This document shows, piece after piece, positions 23,997 to 33,271 of a stretch of 64,000 nt of DNA (its first letter is position 1; each line of letters opens with the position of its first letter). A program made the position numbers and the translations under genes. This DNA is from Fuscovulum blasticum DSM 2131 (GTDB lineage Bacteria > Pseudomonadota > Alphaproteobacteria > Rhodobacterales > Rhodobacteraceae): assembly GCF_003034965.1 (NCBI RefSeq), contig NZ_PZKE01000003.1, forward strand, positions 223,673 through 287,672. The letters run 5' to 3'. Below the pieces are notes generated by a model. The model saw nothing but the letters and a program-made list of their open reading frames with translations. It had not been told where the DNA came from and ran no database searches.

Positions 23997-26204
23997 ATGA
24001 AGGATAGCGCAAGCGTGGCCGAGCGGGTGTTCGACGAAGGCGAGGTGGTGGGCGTCCTGACGACGGAACCGCTGGGGCGCCTGTTGGACTACAAGGCGCC
24101 GGAAGGCGGCTGCGGCACCGGCGATTTCGTCGAGGTGCCGCTGGGGCCGCGCCGGGTGCTGGGCGTGGTCTGGGGCAAGGGCGAGGGGCGGTGGGACCCG
24201 GCCAAGGTGCGCCCGATTGCCCGCGTGCTGGACGCGCGCCCGATGCGGGCGGAACTGCGCAGTTTCCTGACGCGGGCCGCCGATTACACGCTGACGCCCT
24301 GGCCCGCGATGCTGCGGCTGGCGACGCGGGCGCCGGGGCTGTTCGACCCGCCGTCGATGCGCAAGGTCTATCGCCTGGCGGGGCCGGTGCCGAACCGGCT
24401 GACCGAGGCGCGGGCGCGGGTGGTCGAGGCGCTGCGCGGCTGGGGCGGGGCCGCCGTCACCCTGCGCGAACTGGCCGAGGCGGCGGGTTGTGGCACCGGG
24501 GTGGTGAAGGGGCTGGTCAAGCTGGGCGTGCTGGCCGAGGAGGAGGCGCCGAAGGACACGCCCTATCCGCCGCTGAACCCGGCCGGCCTGCGGGCGCTGG
24601 CGGGGCAGCAGGTGGCGGCGGCCGATGCGCTGGTGCAGGCGACGACGGCGGGCGAGTACCAGACCTTCCTGCTGAAAGGCGTGACCGGCAGCGGCAAGAC
24701 AGAGGTCTATCTGGAAGCGGTGGCCGAATGCCTGCGGCGGGGCCGGCAGGCGCTGGTGCTGTTGCCGGAAATCGCGCTGACGGCCGATTTCCTGGCCCGT
24801 GTCGAGGCGCGCTTCGGGGCAAGGCCCGGCGAATGGCATTCCGGCGTGACCCAGACCGAACGCCGCCGGCTGTGGAAGATGTGCGGCGAAGGGGGCGTGG
24901 AACTGGTCGTCGGCGCGCGGTCGGCGCTGTTCCTGCCGTTCCGCGACCTGGGCCTGATCGTCGTCGATGAGGAACACGACACCTCCTACAAGCAGGAGGA
25001 GGGCGTGCTCTACAATGCCCGCGACATGGCGGTGCTGCGTGCCTCGATCTGCGGCTGCCCGGTGGTGCTGTCTTCGGCCACGCCCAGCCTTGAAAGCTGG
25101 GCCAATGCCGAGGCGGGGAAGTACTTGCGCCTTGATCTGGGGGCGCGTTTCGGGGTGGCGGAACTGCCGGCGATGAAGGCCATCGACATGCGGGCGGAAA
25201 GCCTGGCTGCGAACCGCTGGATTTCCCCCACGCTGGCGCGCGGGGTCGAGGCGCGGCTGGAGCGCGGCGAACAGGCGCTTTTGTTCATCAATCGCCGCGG
25301 CTATGCGCCGGTGACGCTGTGCCGGGCCTGCGGGGCGCAGGTGGGCTGCGATCATTGCGATGCGCGGATGGTGGAACACCGTTTCCTGAAACGGCTGGTC
25401 TGCCACCAGTGCGGCGCCACCAAGCCGGTGCCGCAGGCCTGCCCGTCCTGCGGGGTTGAGGGGAAGATGGCGGCGGTGGGGCCGGGGGTGGAACGGCTGG
25501 CCGAAGAGGTGGCCGAACGCTTCCCCAAGGCGCGGCTGGCGGTGCTGTCGTCCGACCTGTTCGGATCGGCCCGCGCGCTGAAAGAGCAGATCGAGACGAT
25601 CGCCGCCGGTGCGGCCGACATCATCATCGGCACGCAGATCGTGGCCAAGGGGCACAACTTTCCGCTGCTGACGCTGGTCGGCGTGATCGACGCCGATCTG
25701 GGGCTGCAAGGGTCTGACCTTCGGGCAGCAGAACGGACGTTCCAGTTGATGCGGCAAGTCGCGGGCCGGGCCGGGCGGGCCGACCGCCCGGGCGAGGCCT
25801 GGCTGCAAACCCACCAGCCCGAGCATCCTGTGATCCGCGCCATTCTGGGTGGCGATGAAGAGGCGTTCTGGCGGGCCGAAGCGTCCGAGCGTCGCGCCGC
25901 GGGCGTGCCGCCCTATGGCCGCATGGCGGGCATCATCCTGTCCGGCCCCGATGTGGCGCAGATCTTCGATCTGGGGGGCGAGCTTGCCCGCCGGGCCGAG
26001 CCGCTGCTGCGGGCGGGGGCACAGGTGTTTGGCCCCGCCCCGGCGCCGATTGCCCGCGTGCGCGGGCGTCATCGGGTGCGCCTGCTGGTCAAGGCGCCAA
26101 AGGCGGTGCCGCTGCAACCGGCGCTGGCCGAATGGGTGGCGCAGGTCAAGATCCCGGCCAATGTCCGCCTGGCCATCGACATCGACCCGCAAAGTTTTCT
26201 GTAA
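23997..26204 (+). CDS. priA: Primosomal protein N' (replication restart helicase)
   Basis: A 735-residue superfamily 2 helicase that recognises stalled forks and reloads the replisome. An N-terminal 3'-DNA-end binding domain (FVEVPLGPRRVLGVVWG) comes first. The Walker A loop GVTGSGKT is at 228-235 and the DEEHD box at 324-328. A two-zinc cysteine region follows (CRACGAQVGCDHCDARM, CHQCGATKPVPQACPSCG), then GTQIVAKGHNFP and QVAGRAGR of the second helicase lobe. Length fits (about 730). The ATG at 23997 follows AGGGGCG. It stands alone between the divergent tal and convergent MORN-repeat genes. Confidence 0.97.
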   Translation: MKDSASVAERVFDEGEVVGVLTTEPLGRLLDYKAPEGGCGTGDFVEVPLGPRRVLGVVWGKGEGRWDPAKVRPIARVLDARPMRAELRSFLTRAADYTLTPWPAMLRLATRAPGLFDPPSMRKVYRLAGPVPNRLTEARARVVEALRGWGGAAVTLRELAEAAGCGTGVVKGLVKLGVLAEEEAPKDTPYPPLNPAGLRALAGQQVAAADALVQATTAGEYQTFLLKGVTGSGKTEVYLEAVAECLRRGRQALVLLPEIALTADFLARVEARFGARPGEWHSGVTQTERRRLWKMCGEGGVELVVGARSALFLPFRDLGLIVVDEEHDTSYKQEEGVLYNARDMAVLRASICGCPVVLSSATPSLESWANAEAGKYLRLDLGARFGVAELPAMKAIDMRAESLAANRWISPTLARGVEARLERGEQALLFINRRGYAPVTLCRACGAQVGCDHCDARMVEHRFLKRLVCHQCGATKPVPQACPSCGVEGKMAAVGPGVERLAEEVAERFPKARLAVLSSDLFGSARALKEQIETIAAGAADIIIGTQIVAKGHNFPLLTLVGVIDADLGLQGSDLRAAERTFQLMRQVAGRAGRADRPGEAWLQTHQPEHPVIRAILGGDEEAFWRAEASERRAAGVPPYGRMAGIILSGPDVAQIFDLGGELARRAEPLLRAGAQVFGPAPAPIARVRGRHRVRLLVKAPKAVPLQPALAEWVAQVKIPANVRLAIDIDPQSFL

Positions 26205-26227
26205 CGCCGGCCCATCGGACCCGGCGG

Positions 26228-26278
26228 CCCTTTCATCTGTCCGCAAATATCCCGGGGGTGCGGGGGCAGCGCCCCCGC
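26228..26278 (+). repeat. Dispersed intergenic repeat, copy 3
   Basis: CTTTCATCTGTCCGCAAATA, then TCCCGGGGGT and a GCGGGGGCAGCGCCCCCGC hairpin. It fills the gap between the convergent priA and MORN genes and may act as a transcription stop for both. Confidence 0.8.
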
Positions 26279-26285
26279 CGCAACG

Positions 26286-27743
26286 TCAGGGATTGGCGGG
26301 CGCTTCCGCCGGGGCGGCGCCGTCCGCCGGGGCCGCGGGGGTGCCTTCGGGGGGCGCGGTCAGGATGCCGTTCTGCCAGATGCCTTCGGCCACCTGCCCG
26401 GTGGCATAGGTCATCTTGCCCTGACCTTCGCGCTTGCCCGCCTTGAAGGTGCCTTCATAGACATCGCCCGAAGGATAGGTGGCCTTGCCCTGTCCGTTGA
26501 TCTCGCCGGCGGTCCAGTCGCCGATGTAGCGGAAGCCGTCAGGCATGGTCAGTTCGCCCTTGCCATCGCGCAGGCCGGCCTTGAAGTCGCCCTTGTAGAC
26601 CGTGCCATCGGCATAGGTCGCGTTGCCGGTGCCTTCGCGCACGCCGGCCTTCCAGTCGCCTTCATAGCGATAGCCATCGGGATAGGTCATGGTGCCGGTG
26701 CCATCCGGCTTGGCGGCGGCAAAGCTGCCTTCATAGACCTGCCCGTTGGCATAGGTCGCCTTGCCCGCGCCCTGGATCACGCCGTTTTGCCAGGCCCCCT
26801 GATAGGTGGAGCCATCTGGATAGGTGATCGCGCCCTGGCCATCGGCCTGATCGGCCTTCATCGCGCCCACATAGACCGAGCCATCGGGATAGGTCACCGA
26901 GCCGGTGCCCTCCATCCGGCCCTCGACCCAGGCACCTTCGTATTTGAAACCGTCCTTGGCGGTGAAATTGCCCTGGCCGTGCCGGCGGTCGGCCTTGTAG
27001 TCGCCTTCGTAGACATCGCCCGAAGCATGGACCGTGCGGCCCTTGCCATCGCGCTGGCCATTGACGAAAGCGCCGTCATAGACATCGCCATTGGGCTGGG
27101 TCAGCTTGCCGGTGCCGTTGATCTGCCCTTCGGACCAGTCGCCGACATAGGTCAGCCCGTTCGGCATGATCAGCGTGCCCTTGCCGGACCGTTCGCCCTT
27201 GGCAAGGCCGCCTTCATAGGTGGTGCCATCGGCATAGGTGATCTTGCCGGTGCCTTCCTTGGCCCCGGCCACCCAGTCGCCTTCATAGCGATAGCCGCCG
27301 GGGTTCTCGATCACGCCCTTGCCGTTCTGCTGGCCGTTCAGGAAGGTGCCGGTATAGACCGCGCCATTGGGATAGGTCGCCTTGCCTTCGCCCGTCATCT
27401 TGCCTTCGGTCCAGTCTCCTTCATAGGTGCCGCCATCGGCGAAGGTGATCTTGCCCTTGCCGTTCGGCTGGCCCTTGCTGAAGGTGCCTTCGTAGACCGA
27501 CCCGTTGGGATAGCGCGCGGTGCCCTGGCCGCTGATTTCGCCATCGACCCAGGTGCCGGTATATTCAAAGCCGTTCGGCAGCTTGTAGGTGCCCTGGCCA
27601 TGCTGGCGGCCGTTGCGGAACGTGCCTTCATAGACCGAGCCGTCATCATACTGCTTTGTGATGACCTCATCTTCCGACTGGGCAAGGACAGGCGCGGCCA
27701 GCGCCAGCGTGACGGCAACAACTGAGGCCGGAAGAAGACGCAT
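26286..27743 (-). CDS. Exported MORN-repeat protein (19 repeats)
   Basis: A 485-residue protein with a signal peptide (MRLLPASVVAVTLALAAPVLAQ), then 19 consecutive 23-residue MORN units from about residue 31 to 465 (pattern YP-G-VYEG-F--G-R-G-G-). It ends in an Ala/Pro-rich tail (APPEGTPAAPADGAAP). MORN repeats form a long beta-hairpin ribbon. In eukaryotes they are linked to membranes or protein scaffolds, and in bacteria the function is mostly unknown. Being exported, this one would be a periplasmic or secreted ribbon about 19 hairpins long. The repeats alternate F/W after EG (EGTF, EGDW), so the unit may really be a 46-residue pair. Confidence 0.88.
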   Translation of the reverse strand: MRLLPASVVAVTLALAAPVLAQSEDEVITKQYDDGSVYEGTFRNGRQHGQGTYKLPNGFEYTGTWVDGEISGQGTARYPNGSVYEGTFSKGQPNGKGKITFADGGTYEGDWTEGKMTGEGKATYPNGAVYTGTFLNGQQNGKGVIENPGGYRYEGDWVAGAKEGTGKITYADGTTYEGGLAKGERSGKGTLIMPNGLTYVGDWSEGQINGTGKLTQPNGDVYDGAFVNGQRDGKGRTVHASGDVYEGDYKADRRHGQGNFTAKDGFKYEGAWVEGRMEGTGSVTYPDGSVYVGAMKADQADGQGAITYPDGSTYQGAWQNGVIQGAGKATYANGQVYEGSFAAAKPDGTGTMTYPDGYRYEGDWKAGVREGTGNATYADGTVYKGDFKAGLRDGKGELTMPDGFRYIGDWTAGEINGQGKATYPSGDVYEGTFKAGKREGQGKMTYATGQVAEGIWQNGILTAPPEGTPAAPADGAAPAEAPANP

Positions 27744-27895
27744 CGCACAAGGCTCCTGGGTTCTCGAATCCCGGTGGCAGGGTAGGGGCGGGCGGCGGGG
27801 CTGGCAAGCCGGGCACCGCGTTGCCCGCGCATCGGCAAGGGTTTTCCCGCGCATCGGTTCTGCTAGAAGCGGGGAATGTGAAAAGGAGTCCCGTG

Positions 27896-29560
27896 ATGAC
27901 CGACATTTTCCGGCTGCTGCTGGTGCAGGCCAATCCCACCGTCGGCGACATCGCGGGCAATGCCGCGAAGGCGCGCGGCCACTGGCAGGCGGGCCGGGCG
28001 GCGGGGGCCGACATGGTGGCGCTGACCGAGATGTTCGTGACCGGCTACCAGACCCAGGACCTGATCCTGAAGCGCGCCTTTCAGGACGAGGCGATTGCCG
28101 CCATCGAGGCGCTGGCGAAGGACTGCGCCGATGGGCCGGCGCTGGGCATCGGCGGGCCGGCGCGGATGGGCGGGCGGCTTTACAACGCCTGGTGGGTGCT
28201 GCAGGGGGGCCGCGCCACGGCGACGGTGCTGAAGCACCATCTGCCGAATGACGCGGTGTTCGACGAAAAGCGGATCTTTTCGTCGGCCGAGGTGGCGGGG
28301 CCCTATGTGGTGAACGGCGTTCGCATCGGCACGCCGATCTGCGAGGATGCCTGGCACCCCGACGTGACCGAGACCCTGCAGGAAACCGGGGCCGAGATCC
28401 TGCTGATCCCGAACGGCAGCCCCTATCACCGCGGCAAGCCGAACCTTCGGCTGAACCTGATGATCAGCCGCGTGATCGAGACGGGGCTGCCGCTGTGCTA
28501 TCTGAACATGGTGGGCGGGCAGGATGACCAGGTGTTCGACGGGTCCAGCATGGTGCTGAACCCGGGCGGGCATCTGGCGGTGCAGATGCCGCAGTTCGAC
28601 GAGGCGGCGGAGCTGGTGACCTTCCGGCGCACGGCCGAGGGCTGGCGGGCGGATACGGGCGGGATCGCCGATCTGCCGCCCATCGGCGAGGCGGATTACC
28701 GGGCCTGTGTCATGGGTCTGGGCGATTACATGCGCAAGACGGGCTTCTCGAAGGCGCTGCTGGGGCTGTCGGGCGGGATCGACAGTGCCATCGTGGCCGC
28801 CATCGCGGCCGATGCGCTGGGGCCGGAAAACGTGCGCTGTGTCATGCTGCCGTCGGAATTCACCAGCGCCCATTCGCTGGAAGATGCCACGGCCTGCGCG
28901 CAGCGGCTGGGCGTGCGGCTGGACACCGTGCCGATCAGCGGGGCGCAGGCGGCGGTGGGGCAGGCGCTGGCGCCGCTGTTTGCCGGCACCGAGCCGGGGG
29001 TGACGGAAGAGAACATCCAGTCGCGCCTGCGGGGGCTTTTGCTGATGGCGCTGTCGAACAAGTTCGGCGAGATGCTGCTGACCACCGGCAACAAGAGCGA
29101 GATGGCGGTGGGCTATTGCACGATCTACGGCGACATGAACGGCGGCTACAATCCGGTCAAGGACATGTACAAGACCCGCATGTTCCTGACCGCGAAATGG
29201 CGCAACGAGAACCACCGCCCCTGGATGAAGGGCCCCGGCGGCGAGGTGATCCCGCAGCGCATCATCCAGAAGCCGCCCTCGGCGGAGCTGCGGGCGAACC
29301 AGACCGACCAGGATTCGCTGCCGCCCTATGAGGTGTTGGATGCCATTCTGGAAGGGCTGGTCGAACGCGAGGAATCGGTCGCCGATCTGGTGGCGCGGGG
29401 CTTTGACCGGGCCACGGTGAAGAAGGTGGAGCATCTGCTCTACATCGCGGAATACAAGCGGTTCCAGTCCGCCCCCGGTGTGCGGCTGACGCAAAAGGCG
29501 TTCTGGCTGGACCGCCGCTATCCCATCGCCATGCGCTGGCGCGACGGATCTGGCGGCTGA
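27896..29560 (+). CDS. nadE: Glutamine-dependent NAD+ synthetase
   Basis: A 554-residue two-domain enzyme that makes NAD+ from deamido-NAD using glutamine. The N-terminal nitrilase-type amidase (residues 1-260) has the Glu of LTEMFVTGY, the Lys of LKHHLPN and the nucleophile Cys of GTPICEDAWHPD. The C-terminal synthetase has the ATP loop GLSGGIDSA, then LLTTGNKSEMAVGY, YGDMNGGYNPVKDMYK and QRIIQKPPSAEL. AAGGAG lies nine bases before the ATG at 27896. It is divergent from the MORN gene and followed by a dispersed repeat. Confidence 0.97.
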   Translation: MTDIFRLLLVQANPTVGDIAGNAAKARGHWQAGRAAGADMVALTEMFVTGYQTQDLILKRAFQDEAIAAIEALAKDCADGPALGIGGPARMGGRLYNAWWVLQGGRATATVLKHHLPNDAVFDEKRIFSSAEVAGPYVVNGVRIGTPICEDAWHPDVTETLQETGAEILLIPNGSPYHRGKPNLRLNLMISRVIETGLPLCYLNMVGGQDDQVFDGSSMVLNPGGHLAVQMPQFDEAAELVTFRRTAEGWRADTGGIADLPPIGEADYRACVMGLGDYMRKTGFSKALLGLSGGIDSAIVAAIAADALGPENVRCVMLPSEFTSAHSLEDATACAQRLGVRLDTVPISGAQAAVGQALAPLFAGTEPGVTEENIQSRLRGLLLMALSNKFGEMLLTTGNKSEMAVGYCTIYGDMNGGYNPVKDMYKTRMFLTAKWRNENHRPWMKGPGGEVIPQRIIQKPPSAELRANQTDQDSLPPYEVLDAILEGLVEREESVADLVARGFDRATVKKVEHLLYIAEYKRFQSAPGVRLTQKAFWLDRRYPIAMRWRDGSGG

Positions 29561-29643
29561 GGGAAAAGGCGCGGCCGCAGGCCTGTTGTCTCGCCTCTGG
29601 CGCGCGCAAGGCGCGCGCCAACCGGCTTGGGCGCTGCCTGCCG

Positions 29644-29672
29644 CGCGGGGATATTTGGGGACAGATGAAAGC
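29644..29672 (-). repeat. Dispersed intergenic repeat, copy 4 (short)
   Basis: The minus-strand form, GGGGATATTTGGGGACAGAT-GAAAGC, which keeps the core but not the long GC hairpin. It lies between nadE and the Na/Pi transporter gene. Confidence 0.7.
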
Positions 29673-29808
29673 GGGGCGGGGAACGGCTGCGGGGCGGCAA
29701 ACCTGTCTGGCATATGTGGAGATTTGACCTGAGCCCGGCTTGGGGTCTAGAACTTCAGGTCCGGCACCGGACGTTCCCGCGTGGCGGGTTGAGCCGAGGG
29801 CAGGTGCG

Positions 29809-31482
29809 ATGACCGGAACCTTTGTGATCCTTGATCTTCTTGGCGGCGTTGCCCTGCTGTTGTGGGGCGTGCGGATGGTGCGCACCGGGATGGAACGGGG
29901 CTGGGGCGACCGACTGCGGGGCTGGCTGGAACGGCGGCTGTCGAACCGGATCGCGGCCTTTGGCGGCGGGCTGGCCGTCACCTCGGTTCTGGGCAGCGCC
30001 ACGGCGACGACGCTGATCGTGGCCAGTCTGGCCGGATCGGGGGTGCTGGCGCCGGCGACCGGGCTGGCGGTGCTGCTGGGGGCGGATGTCGGATCGGCGG
30101 CGACGGCGGCGATCCTGGCCTCCGGTTCGTCGGCGGCGGCGATGCTGGCGCCGGCGCTGATCTTTGCCGGCTATGTGCTGTTCGGCCGGTCAGCCGAGTT
30201 TCGCCCGCGCAACATGGGGCGGATGCTGATCGGTCTGGGGCTGATGCTGTTCGCGCTGAAGCTGGTGGTGGGCGCGACCGCGCCGCTGCGGGAGGCGTCG
30301 CTGTTTCACGAGGTTCTGGGCGCGCTGGCGGCCGAACCATTCCTGGCCTTTCTGGCCGGGGCCATCCTGACCTGGATCTGCCATTCCTCGCTGGTGGTGG
30401 TGCTGCTGCTGACCACCTTCGTGATGAACGGCAGCCTGTCCCCCGCCGAGGTGGCGCCCTTCGTGCTGGGCCTGAACTTCGGGGGCGGCCTGCCGGCGCT
30501 GTCGGCCACCTTTGGCCAGCCGGCGGCGGCGCGGCGCCTGCCGGTGGCCAACCTGCTGTGCCGGGGCGGGCTGGCGCTGGCGGGGCTGATCGGCATCAGT
30601 TTCCTGTTGCAGGGGCTGGAGTATCTGCATCTGACGCCGGCAACGGCGGTGGCGCAGATGCACCTTGGGTTCAACCTGGTGGCGGCGCTGCTGTTCCTGC
30701 CGCTGTCGGGGCAGATCACCCGGCTGGTGGCGCGGTTGATGCCGACTGACGAACAGGCCGCCGACCCGACGATGACCCCGCGCTATCTGACCACGCACGC
30801 CTCGGTCACGCCGCAGATGGCACTGACCAATGCGGCGCTGGAAACCACCCGGATGGCCGAGATGGTGGCACGGATGACCGAACAGGCGCTGGACGTGCTG
30901 GAGAGCGGCAAGCTGGAGACGCTGCGCGAGCTGGCCCGGATGGACGGGCTGTTGTCGGCGCATCGCAAGGCGCTGGGCGGCTATCTGGCGGGCCTGTCGG
31001 CCGAGGGCCAGACCAGCGACGAGGCGCGGCGGGCGCGCATGATCCTGCATTATGCGGGCAGCCTGGAACATGCCGGCGACATCCTTCGCCGCAGCCTGGG
31101 GGACAGGTCACGGCAGAAGGTGCGGCGCAACATGGTGCTGAGCGACGCGCAGCGCGAGGGGCTGTCCGAGGCGCGCGGCATCGTGCTGGATTCGCTGCGG
31201 GTTCTGCCCGCCGCGCTGTGTTCGGATGATCTTGAGGTGGCCAAGGATCTGGCCGGCCAGAAGGATGCCTTCCGCAATGTGGAGGACCGGATCATCGCGG
31301 CGGAACTGGCAGACGGATTTGCCGACCCCGAGACCGCCAAGCTGTTCGCCGATATCCTGCGCGACCTGCATCGGGTGAATTCGGCCCTTGCCGCCGCCGC
31401 CTATCCCAAACTTGCGGCGGCAGGCGTGTTGCGCAGCACCCGGCTGCGGGCCATCGACGTGCCGGCCCTGGTGGAGAGCTGA
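29809..31482 (+). CDS. Na+/phosphate cotransporter family protein with PhoU-like domain
   Basis: A 557-residue membrane protein of the NptA/PNaS type. Two related membrane repeats contain the signatures GSATATTLIVASLAGSGVL and ICHSSLVVVLLLTTFVMNGSL, i.e. the QSSS-like transport loops in degenerate form. A C-terminal cytoplasmic region from about residue 360 (ALTNAALETTRMAEMVARMTEQ ... LHYAGSLEHAGDILRRSL ... FRNVEDRIIAAELADGF) is PhoU-like. Bacterial members take up phosphate or have roles that remain unclear. No Pho-box was recognised upstream. The ATG at 29809 is chosen because the first membrane helix follows directly. Confidence 0.86.
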   Translation: MTGTFVILDLLGGVALLLWGVRMVRTGMERGWGDRLRGWLERRLSNRIAAFGGGLAVTSVLGSATATTLIVASLAGSGVLAPATGLAVLLGADVGSAATAAILASGSSAAAMLAPALIFAGYVLFGRSAEFRPRNMGRMLIGLGLMLFALKLVVGATAPLREASLFHEVLGALAAEPFLAFLAGAILTWICHSSLVVVLLLTTFVMNGSLSPAEVAPFVLGLNFGGGLPALSATFGQPAAARRLPVANLLCRGGLALAGLIGISFLLQGLEYLHLTPATAVAQMHLGFNLVAALLFLPLSGQITRLVARLMPTDEQAADPTMTPRYLTTHASVTPQMALTNAALETTRMAEMVARMTEQALDVLESGKLETLRELARMDGLLSAHRKALGGYLAGLSAEGQTSDEARRARMILHYAGSLEHAGDILRRSLGDRSRQKVRRNMVLSDAQREGLSEARGIVLDSLRVLPAALCSDDLEVAKDLAGQKDAFRNVEDRIIAAELADGFADPETAKLFADILRDLHRVNSALAAAAYPKLAAAGVLRSTRLRAIDVPALVES

Positions 31483-31497
31483 GCCCGGCGCGGGCCG

Positions 31498-32448
31498 TCA
31501 GATCGGGCTGGCTTCGGCTTCGTGCAGCAGGCGCATCACGTCTTCGGGGCGGCAAAGCTGGGTTGCGTCGGTCATCACCGCGGCGGCGGCGGCGGCGGAG
31601 CCCAGCGAAAGCGCCTCGTCATCGGGCTGGCCGCGGGCCATGGCCAGCACCAGCGCGGCGACGAAACTGTCGCCCGCGCCGACGGTTGAACGCACGCGCA
31701 CCCTGGGCGCGGGCGAGAACAGCCGCTGGTCGGCGGTGGCCAGCACGTTGCCATCAGCCCCGCGCGCCACCACCACCTTGCGCGCCACGCCCTTGCGCAC
31801 CAGACCTTGCGCGAAATCGGCGGTGTCCTTGCGGTCGGTCAGCGCGTGGCCGGTCAGGCTTTCGGCTTCTTCCCCATCCATCCGCAGCACTTCCAGCCCG
31901 GGGATGGGGTTCCTGACCGCCTCAAGCAGCGGTTTGCCCGAAGTATCGAGCACGACCTTGCTGTCGGGCATCGATTCGGCCAGTTGCGAGGCGAAGTCGA
32001 TCGGGGTGCCGGGCGGCTGGCTGCCCGAGATCACCGAATAGCCGCCGGGGCGCGAGGTGGCGCGCAAGAGGGTGAAGACATGCGCCCGTTCGGCGGCCCC
32101 CCAGACCGGGCCGGGCAGCATGAAGCGGTATTGCTTGCCGGTTGATTCCTCGTTCACGGTCAGCGATTGGCGGGTTTCGCCGGGGCCAAGGATCGACAGG
32201 AAGGTAACGCCTGCGTGGCGGATCAGCCCGGCCAGCCGGTCGCCGGTCAGGCCGCCCAGCGCCACCAGCGCCAGGCTTTCGCCGCCAAGCGCCCGGATGG
32301 CGCGGCTGACGTTCAGCCCGCCGCCGCCCGGGTCCAGCAGCGGATCGGCGCAGCGCAGTTTCTGGCCCGGCACCACTTCGGGCACCTCGGTTGCCATGTC
32401 GAGCGCGGGGTTCAGCGTCAGCGTAAGGATCGGGGCGGTTTCGGCCAT
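31498..32448 (-). CDS. PfkB-family hexose kinase (1-phosphofructokinase/Pfk-2 type)
   Basis: A 316-residue ribokinase-fold sugar kinase. It starts with the Pfk-2/LacC-type TLTLNPALDMATEVPEVVPGQKLR, then DPGGGGLNVSRAIRALGG for substrate binding, RGADGNVLA, and the ATP/anion-hole motif STVGAGDSFVAALV, whose Asp is the catalytic base. This subgroup phosphorylates fructose-6-phosphate, fructose-1-phosphate or tagatose-6-phosphate. The exact sugar is not determinable, and no sugar transporter is adjacent. It converges with the Na/Pi gene and is divergent from wrbA. Confidence 0.88.
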   Translation of the reverse strand: MAETAPILTLTLNPALDMATEVPEVVPGQKLRCADPLLDPGGGGLNVSRAIRALGGESLALVALGGLTGDRLAGLIRHAGVTFLSILGPGETRQSLTVNEESTGKQYRFMLPGPVWGAAERAHVFTLLRATSRPGGYSVISGSQPPGTPIDFASQLAESMPDSKVVLDTSGKPLLEAVRNPIPGLEVLRMDGEEAESLTGHALTDRKDTADFAQGLVRKGVARKVVVARGADGNVLATADQRLFSPAPRVRVRSTVGAGDSFVAALVLAMARGQPDDEALSLGSAAAAAAVMTDATQLCRPEDVMRLLHEAEASPI

Positions 32449-32614
32449 TCATGCACCTGTCTGTCGGTGCAACCTTAGACTGCGCGTCTGGCAAGGTGAA
32501 CCCCTGCGCAAGGATGCACGATGTCTGCGCGGGCATCGCCAATGGCCGGCGGGGCTGCGGGGCCATAGGTTGGGGGCATAGACACCGCACCGTCCCGAAG
32601 AAAGGGTCACCGCA

Positions 32615-33211
32615 ATGAGCGCCGTCAAACTTGCCGTCATCTACTATTCCACCTATGGCACCAACCACGCCATGGCCGAAATCGCCGCCGAGGCCGCCCG
32701 TGCCGCCGGGGCCGAGGTGCGCCTGCTGCGTGTGGCCGAAACCGCGCCCGAGGCGGTGGTGAACAGCCAGGATGCCTGGAAGGCCGCGCTTGAGAAGCAA
32801 AGCGTCGTGCCGGTTGCCACGCCGGAAGACATGGAATGGGCCAATGCCTATCTGTTCAGCGGCCCGACCCGCTTTGGTCAGGCCAGCAGCCAGATCCGGG
32901 CGTTCATCGACACGCTGGGCGGGGTCTGGTTCAAGGGCGGGCTGGCCAACAAGGCGATCAGCGCCATGACCAGCGCGCAGAACACCCATGGCGGGCAGGA
33001 AGCCACGCTTCTGGGGCTGTACACCAGCTTCCTGCACTGGGGGTCGATCATCGTGGCGCCGGGCTTCACCGATGCCGCCATTCCCGCCGCCGGCGGCAAC
33101 CCCTATGGCTACAGCCACACCCAGGGCAAGGAACTGGACGAAAAGGCGCGGGCGGCCATCGGCCATCAGGCCAAGCGCCTGGTCGAGATTGCGGCCAAGC
33201 TGGCCGCCTGA
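32615..33211 (+). CDS. wrbA: NAD(P)H:quinone oxidoreductase, WrbA type
   Basis: A 198-residue flavodoxin-like FMN enzyme that reduces quinones by two electrons. The FMN phosphate loop is [13 protein letters not shown]. The WrbA-specific middle ([53 protein letters not shown]) and the C-terminal [30 protein letters not shown] are diagnostic. Length (about 198-200) fits. It is followed by a strong terminator. Confidence 0.94.
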   Translation: MSAVKLAVIYYSTYGTNHAMAEIAAEAARAAGAEVRLLRVAETAPEAVVNSQDAWKAALEKQSVVPVATPEDMEWANAYLFSGPTRFGQASSQIRAFIDTLGGVWFKGGLANKAISAMTSAQNTHGGQEATLLGLYTSFLHWGSIIVAPGFTDAAIPAAGGNPYGYSHTQGKELDEKARAAIGHQAKRLVEIAAKLAA

Positions 33212-33239
33212 TCGGGCATCCGGGCCTGACGGGAATTGC

Positions 33240-33264
33240 GGGGCGGCTTCGGCCGCCCCTTTTT
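33240..33264 (+). terminator. Terminator after wrbA
   Basis: GGGGCGGC-TTCG-GCCGCCCC then TTTTT, about 30 bases after the wrbA stop. Confidence 0.9.
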
Positions 33265-33271
33265 CGTTGCC

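Noticed and set aside
26400..27660. Regular 69-base periodicity that might look like a tandem DNA repeat or CRISPR
   Set aside because: It is the coding trace of 23-residue MORN units; copies vary in sequence, and there are no unique spacers.
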